DNA of 38,209 nt from Clostridia bacterium (GTDB taxonomy: Bacteria; Bacillota; Clostridia; Christensenellales; CAG-138): positions 1 to 38,209 of the forward strand of contig JAFWMS010000017.1 of the NCBI GenBank assembly GCA_017545535.1. Reading direction: 5' to 3'. This document shows positions 30,602 to 38,209 of the stretch, in pieces; the stretch's first letter is position 1, and every line of letters starts with the position of its first letter. The notes under the pieces were generated by a model. It did not search any database. It saw nothing but the letters and a program-made list of their open reading frames with translations, and was not told where the DNA came from. Position numbers and translations under genes: made by a program.

Positions 30602-30645
30602 GGCTGTTTTCACGATCTTTTTGAACGTGGAAACGGCCCTTTTTG
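30602..30645 (+). terminator. Rho-independent terminator
   Basis: Positions 30602-30614 pair with 30626-30638 as a 13-bp stem with two G-U pairs in plus-strand RNA and an 11-base loop, followed by CTTTTT. The wobble pairs show that the plus strand is the functional direction. Confidence 0.8.
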
Positions 30646-30719
30646 CCGCTGTTGCAGGGATCGCTGCCGGGCTTATCCCGCGTAAGGCTTTCAAAGGCCC
30701 GATGCTCGGTGCGCGTCCA

Positions 30720-31646
30720 TTATTTTTCGATGAGCGAGAGGGTGTGCATCATATAGGTGAAACGTCTCCCGATGCCTTCGGCGCTCTCGATTGCGCAGTG
30801 CTCCATGGCAACGATGCAGCCGTCGCCCGCGGGGATGACGTACACCGTCTGCAGATGCTCGGGCAGGTAGTCGCCGCCCTTGACCGAGGCGGTGCTGATG
30901 TAGATGCAGCGGCCCGCATGCTCAAGCATGTAGGAATCGTCCCGGTAGAGTTCATACTCCGCAGAGAGCCCTTCACTGATCGCACCGGCGGCATATTCGG
31001 CACTCTCCGGCTTATAGCTCAACTCAAGATAGTATTCGGGTTTCTCGGGATCGTCCCAGGCCAGCACGAAGCGCTCGCGATCCGCTTCACTGCTGCGAGA
31101 GAAGGATTCGCAGTCGTAGTCCATTTCAAAGCCGAGCGGCTCGTTCCGAATGTGCTCGTAGTTGACGGTCTCCTCCATGCCCTCCATGACAATGACCGTT
31201 TCAAAGCGCTCGCCGTCCTGCCTCGCGATCACCGGAGCGGTACCAACTGCATCTTCGGGGGCTGCCGCCTTGGCCGCGAGGTCGTTGATGTAAAGATCTT
31301 CAAAACCCTCGGCGCGGAGCATACCGTCATTGCCCAGATCATAAACGGTTCCGTCCTCGGTTGTAAAGACCCCGTCCTTGCCTTTCAGAATCACGGGCTC
31401 ACCGCCCGCTCGGTAGGCGGTCATGGTGTAGACATCTTCTTCCGTTTCGGAAGGAGCAGTGGTTTCGATCGCCTCGGCGGCGGGCTGTTCGGCATCCGTT
31501 TCAAGACTCTGCTGCGGCGCGCCCGTCACGAGCGGCGCGTCGGTCCCGGCGTTTTCCTCGGGCTGAGCAGCCGAAGAGCTTTTGCAGGCAGCCAGCGAAA
31601 GCACAAGCGCTGCGATAATAATCAAAATGAGTACCGTTTTTTTCAT
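30720..31646 (-). CDS. Putative lipoprotein of unknown function
   Basis: The 308-residue product has a signal peptide with lipobox LSLAAC (cysteine near residue 21), then a Ser/Ala/Glu/Thr-rich linker of about 50 residues and a soluble domain beginning VYTMTAYRAGGEPVILKG. I recognise no enzyme motif in the domain. GGAGG lies eight bases before ATG 31646; the longer frame to 31856 adds a sequence without a signal. It would be anchored on the outer face of the membrane. It shows that this organism does use lipidation, in contrast to the two sugar-binding proteins. Confidence 0.75.
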   Translation of the reverse strand: MKKTVLILIIIAALVLSLAACKSSSAAQPEENAGTDAPLVTGAPQQSLETDAEQPAAEAIETTAPSETEEDVYTMTAYRAGGEPVILKGKDGVFTTEDGTVYDLGNDGMLRAEGFEDLYINDLAAKAAAPEDAVGTAPVIARQDGERFETVIVMEGMEETVNYEHIRNEPLGFEMDYDCESFSRSSEADRERFVLAWDDPEKPEYYLELSYKPESAEYAAGAISEGLSAEYELYRDDSYMLEHAGRCIYISTASVKGGDYLPEHLQTVYVIPAGDGCIVAMEHCAIESAEGIGRRFTYMMHTLSLIEK

Positions 31647-31861
31647 GGTTGTCCTCCATTGGTTAAGGCATATTATAGTCCCGAACAGGAAAAATGCAAG
31701 CGGTTCGTAACACTCCGAAATCACCTGAAACAACAGTTCGGCTGCATCCTTGGGTATCATAATTGGAACCTCGGTCATCAGGGATGCGGGATCCCCAGCA
31801 TATCGAAAATCCGGACAAAAGAATCCTGTCCGTCCAGGCAGGTGTCCGTCAGCCATGCCGT

Positions 31862-32788
31862 TTACAACTTTGGAAACCGCGCACGCCGCTTCTGCAGCAC
31901 AGCCTTTTTCGTTTCGACTTCCCGCTTCAATTTCCGGATCTCCGGACTAGCGTCTTCTTCCCGGTAAAGCAGACCGATCAAGGCGTCTTGTTTTTCGATG
32001 ATCTCGTTTTTCACGCTTCTTGTGGGTTCCAGGTTCTCTGCAACCTCCAGCCGCATCTGAACAACACGCTCTTCTGCCTCCTGACGCAATCTTTCCGTCT
32101 CTATCCGGATTTCCATACGTTTGGTGATGCGTTCCGTCTTAAAAATGACCTCGGGATAAGCCTCTGCAAAGCGGCGGTAGAAAACGGAGCGGTTGCTGAG
32201 CAGCAGCCGAACCTCTTTGCTTATGGCTTCTGTTTCGTCTGCCTGACTGCTTTCAACGCCCGTTTTGACCAGTTTCAGCACAAAGTGAGACATCACATTG
32301 TCTGCGATAAAGATCGTGGTCAGGGAGAGCGCCATAATCTCTCGCACAGTAAGGCTAACATGTTCGGAAAGACGGAGCAACAACGGATTGATCAGCTCCA
32401 CAATCACCACTCCGCCAAGCCCGAACAGAATCAGGTTTCCGATCCAGACTCTGCCATGTAGATTCATGGGCTTCTGGCTATAATCCCACCAACGAGCATG
32501 GAAGCGTTTCTCCAGAACATAACTCGTCATGTATTCCAGAACGCCACATAGAAGGAACGATACGATGAAAGTCGTACCGACGGAAAATTCCAACGGAGCA
32601 AGCCCCTTTATCACTACGGTGATTAGCGCCGCACCGGAGCCATAGATTGGGAGCCATGGACCGGTCAGAAAACCACGGTTGATAAAACGGTGAAACTGAA
32701 AAAGCTTCAGTGTTACCTCGATACACCAGCCGAGAAAAGCATAGGTAAAAAACAGCAATATCAAGTTTATCAGGCGTTCAGTCGCCAT
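31862..32788 (-). CDS. CmpB-like putative ABC transporter membrane protein
   Basis: The 308-residue product starts with LINLILLFFTYAFLGWCIEV and continues with NRGFLTGPWLPIYGSGA, the hallmark of the PF06541 (ABC_trans_CmpB) family. About five membrane segments fill residues 1-170. The last 130 residues are a charged, probably coiled-coil region (ITKRMEIRIETERLRQEAEE). The biochemical role of the family is not established. The gene lies 215 bases before the lipoprotein gene on the same strand, without an obvious shared function. Confidence 0.8.
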   Translation of the reverse strand: MATERLINLILLFFTYAFLGWCIEVTLKLFQFHRFINRGFLTGPWLPIYGSGAALITVVIKGLAPLEFSVGTTFIVSFLLCGVLEYMTSYVLEKRFHARWWDYSQKPMNLHGRVWIGNLILFGLGGVVIVELINPLLLRLSEHVSLTVREIMALSLTTIFIADNVMSHFVLKLVKTGVESSQADETEAISKEVRLLLSNRSVFYRRFAEAYPEVIFKTERITKRMEIRIETERLRQEAEERVVQMRLEVAENLEPTRSVKNEIIEKQDALIGLLYREEDASPEIRKLKREVETKKAVLQKRRARFPKL

Positions 32789-32835
32789 TCTCCCAAACTC
32801 CTCCGTATTCCAAAATAAGCTGTAGCCTGTATATC

Positions 32836-33981
32836 TTAGTATGATTCGCCATGGTCATATTCACCGTACTCGCAGCCAATGTGGGCGGCCTCTATTTCAT
32901 CTGTCAGAATTAGCTGTCCATCCTTCCGGTCATACAGCTTCATCGTGCCCCAGCCGTTACCGCCATTCCAAAGGCGGTTGTGATGCCTGCTGCCGTCCGG
33001 TGCTTCATAATTGATCAGCAGCATGTCCTTTTTCAGGCAGTGCACCTCCGTCTCCATAGCAGCGTGGATGTTCTCCTAGCGCACGTGCCAGATGACCTCC
33101 TCTTCGTGTTCCTCAAAAGAGAATGAGGTTTTCACCATCAGGTGAAGCTTGGAAAAGTTGAAGTCATACTCCTTGCCCTCATAATAAAATACGCCGAGCA
33201 GCCTGCGGTCCAGCGGCACAAAGTAGATTTTAGGCCTGCCACCACCAATGTCAAAGACACTGTTATGTAGCTGCTGCCCTGTCTTTTTACTGGTCAGGCA
33301 GTTGGAAGACAGCCAGACCCAGGGTGTGGTGAAATCCCGTCCCCAGTTTTTATCGGCGTAGCCATAGCAACGCTCCGGCGTAACTGTGTACTGTCTTCCG
33401 TTGTAAATAATGGTTCCACTATAAGCACTCTTCATGCCCTCAGCGTGCCAGTACATGGCGAAGGCTTCCGCATCTCGCATGGGCTTGCTGGCCCCGTATC
33501 CAACGTTAAAAGCAATCTGCTTATCTACTGTCAGATCCCAGATCATTGTTCCTGCATCACACATCCACTCAGGATGAGTTGCTGCATCCTCCGCCGCAAT
33601 GTTTACACTGCCTTTCAGAGCTGTCTCGCAGGCCAGACAGTCCGCCGCCTCGATCCGATACGGGGCGTCCGCATGCAAACAGACATCTTTCCAGGCAAAG
33701 AATCGGTGCAGTTGACAGGCATCCTCACCCCATGTGCCAACCTTCACCATGAGGTAGGAAGGTTTCTTTCCTGCAACCCGGTTCTCCGGTAGTTGTCCCA
33801 AAACAGGCTTCTCTTCTGCCAGTGCAGGGTTGCAAACAAAAAACTCAATAAAAAACGGCTTATCCTCCCCGGTCTCAGCATCCTGGGCGGTGAAAGAGTG
33901 CCACCACCAATCATATCCGTGGTGCGCCAGGGGGCCATGCAGCATGCAAGCGTCCCGGGTGATATCGTGATGATTAAACAT
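32836..33981 (-). pseudogene. Tocopherol-cyclase-like protein gene interrupted by an in-frame amber codon
   Basis: Frames 33981-33076 and 33057-32836 are in the same phase, separated by one TAG at 33076-33078. Together they encode about 380 residues of a lipocalin-like carotenoid/tocopherol-cyclase-type protein: HGPLAHHGYDWWWHSF at the start, CYGYADKNWGRDFTTPW in the middle and LWNGGNGWG plus GCEYGEYD at the end, beyond the TAG. Conservation past the stop shows that the gene was one unit; a CAG to TAG change is the simplest explanation. The first part could still be translated as a truncated 301-residue protein. The function of bacterial members is not established. Confidence 0.65.
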
Positions 33982-34206
33982 GGAACAGCGTTCGCTTCCT
34001 CTCTATTCTATCTACTAATGAAAAGTTCCCATACTATGATTCATCATACTTGAACAGACTATAGCTTGTCTAACCCCTGAAAGTCAAGGTCATGATATCA
34101 CCGCTTCATTGTTTGGTATTCCTTTTGGCAATAAAATCACCCCACTCGTTAGCATCATATCACATGTCTAGAAAATGGGGTGCAGTTCGCCATGCGGGCA
34201 TCTTTT

Positions 34207-36036
34207 TCACGGATTATTTGCTGCGTTCAGGATTTGCATAAACTCTTCTCCCGTGATGGTTTCATGTTCATATAGATAGGACGCCAGCTGATCCAGCTTG
34301 CCGCGATTGTCTTTCAGAATGTTCAGCGCTTTTTCATGTTGCTTTCGAACAAGCTCCACGACCTGCTCGTCGATCCTGCTTTGCGTTTCAGCAGAGCAGG
34401 CCAGGGATGTATCGCCGCCAAGATACTGATTCGTGACTGTCTCCATGGCGACCATGTCAAAATCCTCGCTCATTCCGTAGCGGGTAATCATGGCGCGGGC
34501 AAGTTTTGTAGCCTGCTCAATGTCGTTGGCGGCTCCGGTGGTGATGGAACCGAATACCAGTTCTTCTGCGGCTCGGCCACCGGTGAAGGTTGCGATCTTG
34601 TTTTCCAGCTCCTGCTTGTTCATCAGATAGTGATCGTCATTCTCCACCTGCAGCGTATAGCCCAAGGCTCCGGAGGTACGGGGGATGATGGTGATTTTCT
34701 GCACCGGAGCGGAGTTCGTCTGCTTTGCGGCCACAAGAGCGTGGCCGATCTCATGGTAAGCGACGATCTTTTTCTCCTGATCCGTGAGAATCGCGTTCTT
34801 CTTCTGATAGCCGGCAATGACCACTTCGATGCTCTCCTCCAAATCGGCCTGGGTGGCAAAGTCTCGGCCGTCACGCACCGCGCGTAGTGCGGCCTCATTG
34901 ACAATGTTAGCAAGCTCAGCTCCGGAGGCGCCGGAAGCCATACGCGCTACCTGCAGGAAGTCCACATCGTCGGCGACCTTGATCTTTTTCGCGTGCACCT
35001 TCAAAATGGCCTCTCGCCCTTTGAGGTCGGGCAAATCAACAGGCACACGCCGATCAAATCGTCCGGGGCGTGTTAGAGCGGGATCAAGCGACTCGGGGCG
35101 GTTGGTTGCGGCGAGGATGATCACGCCATTGCTTCCGTCAAAGCCGTCCATCTCCGTGAGCAGCTGATTAAGGGTCTGCTCGCGTTCATCATTTCCGCCG
35201 TACTGTCCGGCGCTTCGCTTCTGGCCGATGGCGTCGATCTCGTCAATAAAAACGATACACGGCGCTTTCTCCTTGGCCTGGCGAAACAGATCCCGTACCT
35301 TGGAGGCACCCATACCCACAAACATCTCCACAAATTCCGAGCCGGACATGGAAAAGAAGGGGACGTTGGCCTCACCGGCCACGGCCTTTGCCAGCATGGT
35401 CTTGCCTGTTCCCGGCGGGCCCACAAGCAGGACGCCCTTAGGCATGGAGGCGCCGATCTCACGATATTTTGCGGGATTTTCCAGATAATCCACGATCTCC
35501 TGCAGGCTTTCTTCCGCCTCGTCAACACCCTCCACATCGCTGAAGCGAATGCCGTCAGAAGACTTGACATAGACCTTAGCGTTCGATTTGCCAAGGTTGA
35601 ACATCATGGATCCGGCGCCGCCTCCCGCCTTGTCCATAAGCTTCTTTGACATGAATTGACCGAGCAGTATGAAGATACCGATCGGCATTAGCCATGAAAG
35701 GAGCAGGCTTGTCAGGGGAGACGTTTCTTCTACGATCTCGCTTGTGAAAGTTGCCCCGGATGCGTGGAGCCGCTCAACCAAACCGGGATCCTCAATCACG
35801 CCTGTCCGGTAAATCGCAGATTCATCTTTGTCGGTGAAGACGATTTGATTTTGCTGGATCTGGACTTTTCCGATTTCTTCCCTTTCGGTCATAGTCATGA
35901 AGGTACCGTAGTCTACATCCTTTATGGCTTTCCTGGCAAGATATGGGGCGACGAGACAGTTGAATATAAGAATCGCGAGAATCATCGCCACATAGAAATA
36001 AATGAGTGGCTTTTGGGGGCGTTTCACTTCCTGCAT
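34207..36036 (-). CDS. ftsH: ATP-dependent zinc metalloprotease FtsH
   Basis: FtsH is a membrane-anchored AAA+ protease that degrades misfolded and regulatory proteins. The 609-residue product has a first membrane helix (about 12-34), an extracytoplasmic domain of about 75 residues, a second helix (about 107-128), the AAA module with GPPGTGKTM and [14 protein letters not shown] arginines in TRPGRFDRR, and the zinc site HEIGH near residue 430. AGGAGG precedes the ATG. It has normal length with a shortened C-terminal tail. It follows the glycosyltransferase gene by 67 bases and may be co-transcribed with it; it may be a second FtsH paralogue rather than the housekeeping one. Confidence 0.95.
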   Translation of the reverse strand: MQEVKRPQKPLIYFYVAMILAILIFNCLVAPYLARKAIKDVDYGTFMTMTEREEIGKVQIQQNQIVFTDKDESAIYRTGVIEDPGLVERLHASGATFTSEIVEETSPLTSLLLSWLMPIGIFILLGQFMSKKLMDKAGGGAGSMMFNLGKSNAKVYVKSSDGIRFSDVEGVDEAEESLQEIVDYLENPAKYREIGASMPKGVLLVGPPGTGKTMLAKAVAGEANVPFFSMSGSEFVEMFVGMGASKVRDLFRQAKEKAPCIVFIDEIDAIGQKRSAGQYGGNDEREQTLNQLLTEMDGFDGSNGVIILAATNRPESLDPALTRPGRFDRRVPVDLPDLKGREAILKVHAKKIKVADDVDFLQVARMASGASGAELANIVNEAALRAVRDGRDFATQADLEESIEVVIAGYQKKNAILTDQEKKIVAYHEIGHALVAAKQTNSAPVQKITIIPRTSGALGYTLQVENDDHYLMNKQELENKIATFTGGRAAEELVFGSITTGAANDIEQATKLARAMITRYGMSEDFDMVAMETVTNQYLGGDTSLACSAETQSRIDEQVVELVRKQHEKALNILKDNRGKLDQLASYLYEHETITGEEFMQILNAANNP

Positions 36037-36103
36037 GCAAGGTTCCTCCTAAATAATATTGATGGCTTCATGATGCTGCTGACTAGGCTGGTATACCTGA
36101 GGC

Positions 36104-37420
36104 CTATGATTCATCCGCTGTCTCAGCCAGCAGACGGTGGAGAATACAGTTACCAAGCCGCTCCTCAAGGCTGCGGTACTGCCGAATCTCTTCTTCTGTG
36201 AACTCTGCAAAACACACCGCGTCCACATCCCGATCCAACTGCTTCAGTTCCTCTGTGAACTCCGGTGCCTGGAAAGAGAAGCGCTCTTTGCCTCCAAGGG
36301 GTGACTCTCGCCTCACCAGGCCGTCCGCCAGAAGTCGGGCCATTGCCACAATCACAGCAGGTTTTCTTATACCGGTCAGCAAACACAGGCTCTCAATGCT
36401 GCAAGGTTCTTTTTTCTTTTCCATGCAGTATAACAGCTTGATTCTGGACTCATCCATTCCGTGTTTTCGTGCCAGCGTTTCCAGATAGCGTCCAAGCAAT
36501 CGTGTTTCAAGGATCGCGCTGCGCATCGGGAAGGCTGTGCCGCTTTCGCCAGATAGGGTAGACAAGTCTGCCCCCGCGTTCAGCTTCCGTATCCCCGGCG
36601 TGAAAGGCAGCGTCAGACTGTCGTGGCTGACAGCCAGCAGGTAGCCGTAAATCACCGGCAACCGCTCCTGATAGGCAGGTGTATCAAAGGTTTTCCTGAA
36701 GAACTCGTTATAGTAGCCAATAACACTTTTCTTCATTTTGATTGTGCTGCTCAGATTCAAACTTTGGTCCACCAACGAGCCCTTGGTGTACTGATAGTAA
36801 TAAACCGGGGCTTTCAGGATCGCTATGTTCTTGACATGGAGAAGGTACTCCAGATTGAAGATCATATCCTCACTGTAGCTGATATTTTCGTCCATGCGTA
36901 TGCCGTAACGCTCTATGATATCCCTTCGGTAAAGCTTGTTCCACAGGACGCCATAGTAAAGGTCCGCCGGCGCAAGCATCATCTCATCGGCATACTGTTG
37001 GCGCGTCAGCGTCCCGCTGGTCTCAATGGACCCTTTTTCCGACACATTTCCATTTACAACCCGATAAAAGTCACCGACTACGAGCTCCGATGACTGCACT
37101 TCCATCTCCCGCACCAGCAGCTTCGTGGCGTCCATCGGCAGCCAGTCATCCACATCCGCAAACTGCACATACGTGCCGCTTGCCTCGGCAAGGGCCCGGT
37201 TCCGCGCAGAGGAAACACCCCCGTTTTCCTGGTGGATCGCCTTTACTCTGTGATCCGCGACGGCAAGCGCCAGCATGATTTCCCAGGAGCGATCCCGGCT
37301 GCCGTCGTCTATCAGGATCAGTTCCAGCTCGGGGTAGTCCTGACTCAGAATGCTGTCCGCGCAGCGCTTGATGCATTTCTCACCGTTATAAACGGGAACG
37401 ATGACACTGACTTTTTCCAT
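36104..37420 (-). CDS. Family 2 glycosyltransferase fused to a MarR-like winged-helix domain
   Basis: Residues 1-about 290 form a GT-A glycosyltransferase: VSVIVPVYNGEKCIKRCADS, the nucleotide-sugar Asp in LILIDDGSRD and the metal-binding DVDDW (about 89-93). A C-terminal region (about 300-438) resembles a MarR-type helix-turn-helix: RLLGRYLETLARKHG, SIESLCLLTGIRKPAVIVAM, ADGLVRRESPLGGKERFSF and the final FTEEEIRQYRSLEERLGN. A single uninterrupted frame links them, so the fusion is not an obvious frame error. It begins four bases after the GtrA-like gene. It may add sugars to an envelope lipid and also sense or bind DNA, or the HTH domain may be a repurposed protein-interaction module. Confidence 0.8.
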   Translation of the reverse strand: MEKVSVIVPVYNGEKCIKRCADSILSQDYPELELILIDDGSRDRSWEIMLALAVADHRVKAIHQENGGVSSARNRALAEASGTYVQFADVDDWLPMDATKLLVREMEVQSSELVVGDFYRVVNGNVSEKGSIETSGTLTRQQYADEMMLAPADLYYGVLWNKLYRRDIIERYGIRMDENISYSEDMIFNLEYLLHVKNIAILKAPVYYYQYTKGSLVDQSLNLSSTIKMKKSVIGYYNEFFRKTFDTPAYQERLPVIYGYLLAVSHDSLTLPFTPGIRKLNAGADLSTLSGESGTAFPMRSAILETRLLGRYLETLARKHGMDESRIKLLYCMEKKKEPCSIESLCLLTGIRKPAVIVAMARLLADGLVRRESPLGGKERFSFQAPEFTEELKQLDRDVDAVCFAEFTEEEIRQYRSLEERLGNCILHRLLAETADES

Positions 37421-37423
37421 TCT

Positions 37424-37999
37424 TTATTCCTTCTTAAACAACACATATTTTTCCAACGGGAACAACACGGCTACCTGCACAAGTCCGGCAGCTGCGGCGG
37501 CAATGGTCCTGGCCAGCGCCGCAAAGGTCGTAGCAGACAATCTGGCGGTGATCCATCCCTGCAGCCATGTGGAAAAAAGAATCAGCGTTGCCAGGATAAG
37601 CAGGTACGCAGCGAGTCCTCTCCGGCTTCCTTTGCCGCGGAATGTGGTCTTCATGTTCATGAAATAGCCGTAAATGTTGGCGATGAAATTTGACAGGAAA
37701 AACGGGAGCACATATCCCCAGGTTACAGCGCCGTCGATCACATAGGGGGATGGCCCCTCAAAGAGTGTCTCTGGGCGAAAAACCGGACGCAGAACCGGGG
37801 GAAGCTTGGCCATAACGCCGTCAAAAAAAAGAGGCAGAAGATTAGCAAGGGCAAGTTGCAGCAGCGTGATACTGAAGGATACCAGGTTGAACTTGACAAA
37901 TTGCCAAAGGGTGCTGTCTCCAAATCGCCTGTCGATCTTTTTCAGAAGAGACACGCCGGTCCTCTTTCGTGAAAGCCCATTCATCTTGTTTCGTTCCAT
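37424..37999 (-). CDS. GtrA-like membrane protein
   Basis: The 191-residue product has about four membrane helices (for example FVKFNLVSFSITLLQLALAN near the start and LAAYLLILATLILFSTWL later) and the NFIANIYGYFMNMKTTF segment typical of GtrA proteins, which flip or assist transfer of lipid-linked sugars. Its pairing with a GT2 gene four bases downstream is the standard arrangement for lipid-glycan modification. A large extracytoplasmic loop of about 30 residues between helices 1 and 2 is unusual for the family. The start has only a weak ribosome site, seven bases after the upstream stop. Confidence 0.85.
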   Translation of the reverse strand: MERNKMNGLSRKRTGVSLLKKIDRRFGDSTLWQFVKFNLVSFSITLLQLALANLLPLFFDGVMAKLPPVLRPVFRPETLFEGPSPYVIDGAVTWGYVLPFFLSNFIANIYGYFMNMKTTFRGKGSRRGLAAYLLILATLILFSTWLQGWITARLSATTFAALARTIAAAAAGLVQVAVLFPLEKYVLFKKE

Positions 38000-38006
38000 T
38001 CTCTGA

Positions 38007-38209
38007 TCACAGGATCCAGGGGCTGCAGCCCAGATAGATCAGGTTGACACCCGCTGTGATAACGCCGCAGCCGATCAGCACGCCGATCACGCCAAGCCCC
38101 AGCATGGGATTGAGGATAACGATGACGCCGAAGATGGTCAGCAGAGCGCCGAGGATCAGCGCGATCCACCAGTTGGAGCCGAGCATTTCACTGAAGCCAA
38201 ACCCGTCGG
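38007..38209 (-). CDS. C-terminal part of a DUF308/HdeD-like membrane protein (partial)
   Basis: The frame enters from the right edge and stops at 38007-38009. The visible 67 or so residues begin DGFGFSEMLGSNWWIALIL, followed by two hydrophobic segments (LTIFGVIVILNPMLGLGVIG and LIGCGVITAGVNLIYLG). The glycine-rich paired helices and NP turn match HdeD/DUF308 proteins. It is probably the preceding gene of the GtrA/GT2 operon. Confidence 0.65.
   Translation of the reverse strand, partial: DGFGFSEMLGSNWWIALILGALLTIFGVIVILNPMLGLGVIGVLIGCGVITAGVNLIYLGCSPWIL

Noticed and set aside
33076..33078. Pyrrolysine or selenocysteine decoding at the TAG
   Set aside because: No decoding genes or signal are visible, the site is not a metal or active-site position, and a simple CAG to TAG change explains it.

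Overview
The window looks like part of a chromosome (or metagenome contig) of a Gram-positive, gut-type Clostridia/Oscillospirales bacterium. The reasons are strong AGGAGG-type ribosome sites, many Firmicutes families (RbsABC-type transporter, HutC-type GntR regulators, CmpB-like membrane protein, VanZ-like and RHS remnants) and GC-rich coding DNA interrupted by AT-rich accessory patches. The assignment is inference from gene content, not from a marker gene.

Positions 458-21427 hold one long run of 24 genes, all on the minus strand, with gaps of at most about 120 bases and several ATGA/TAATG overlaps. Transcription would begin at a promoter near 21510-21537 and end at a hairpin terminator at 405-428. 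The first half is a bacterial microcompartment (BMC) locus: PduL phosphotransacylase, an unrecognised BMC protein, three BMC-P pentamers (one with a long Pro/Glu/Lys tail), a CoA-acylating aldehyde dehydrogenase, PduS, a PduT-like BMC-T trimer with its pore cysteine, two BMC-H hexamers and a DeoC-fold protein with an encapsulation-type N-terminus. There is no glycyl-radical enzyme, B12 diol dehydratase or EutBC, so this is not a PDU, EUT or GRM compartment; the closest named idea is the sugar-phosphate (SPU-like) group. The second half supplies sugar uptake and processing: GntR regulator, zinc alcohol dehydrogenase, D-2-hydroxyacid dehydrogenase, class II aldolase homologue, FGGY kinase, ABC ATPase and permease, two substrate-binding proteins, a TIM-barrel protein and three tandem PIG-L deacetylases.

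A reasonable working model is uptake of a sugar, polyol or N-acylated glycoside, deacetylation/oxidation/phosphorylation in the cytosol, aldol cleavage to an aldehyde, and conversion of that aldehyde inside the shell to acyl-CoA, acyl phosphate and ATP, with PduS/PduT handling electrons. The substrate is unknown. Two proteins that should define the chemistry, the DeoC-like protein and the class II aldolase, both appear to lack canonical catalytic residues.

Positions 21579-24045 carry a divergent flavin-reductase-like gene, a second GntR regulator closely similar to the one inside the operon (with an attenuator-like hairpin in its leader), and an aldo/keto reductase. From 24.2 to 30.6 kb is a decayed accessory region: two tRNA-Arg 3'-half fragments bracketing a frameshifted HD-domain gene and a truncated parA, an AAA ATPase/DUF4143 gene preceded by three phased 17-base repeats, a second copy of the gene seen at the window's left edge, and pieces of an RHS/polymorphic toxin-immunity cassette. 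From 30.7 to 38.2 kb are minus-strand genes: lipoprotein, CmpB-like membrane protein, a tocopherol-cyclase-like gene broken by an amber codon, ftsH, a glycosyltransferase fused to a winged-helix domain, a GtrA-like flippase and a partial DUF308-like protein.
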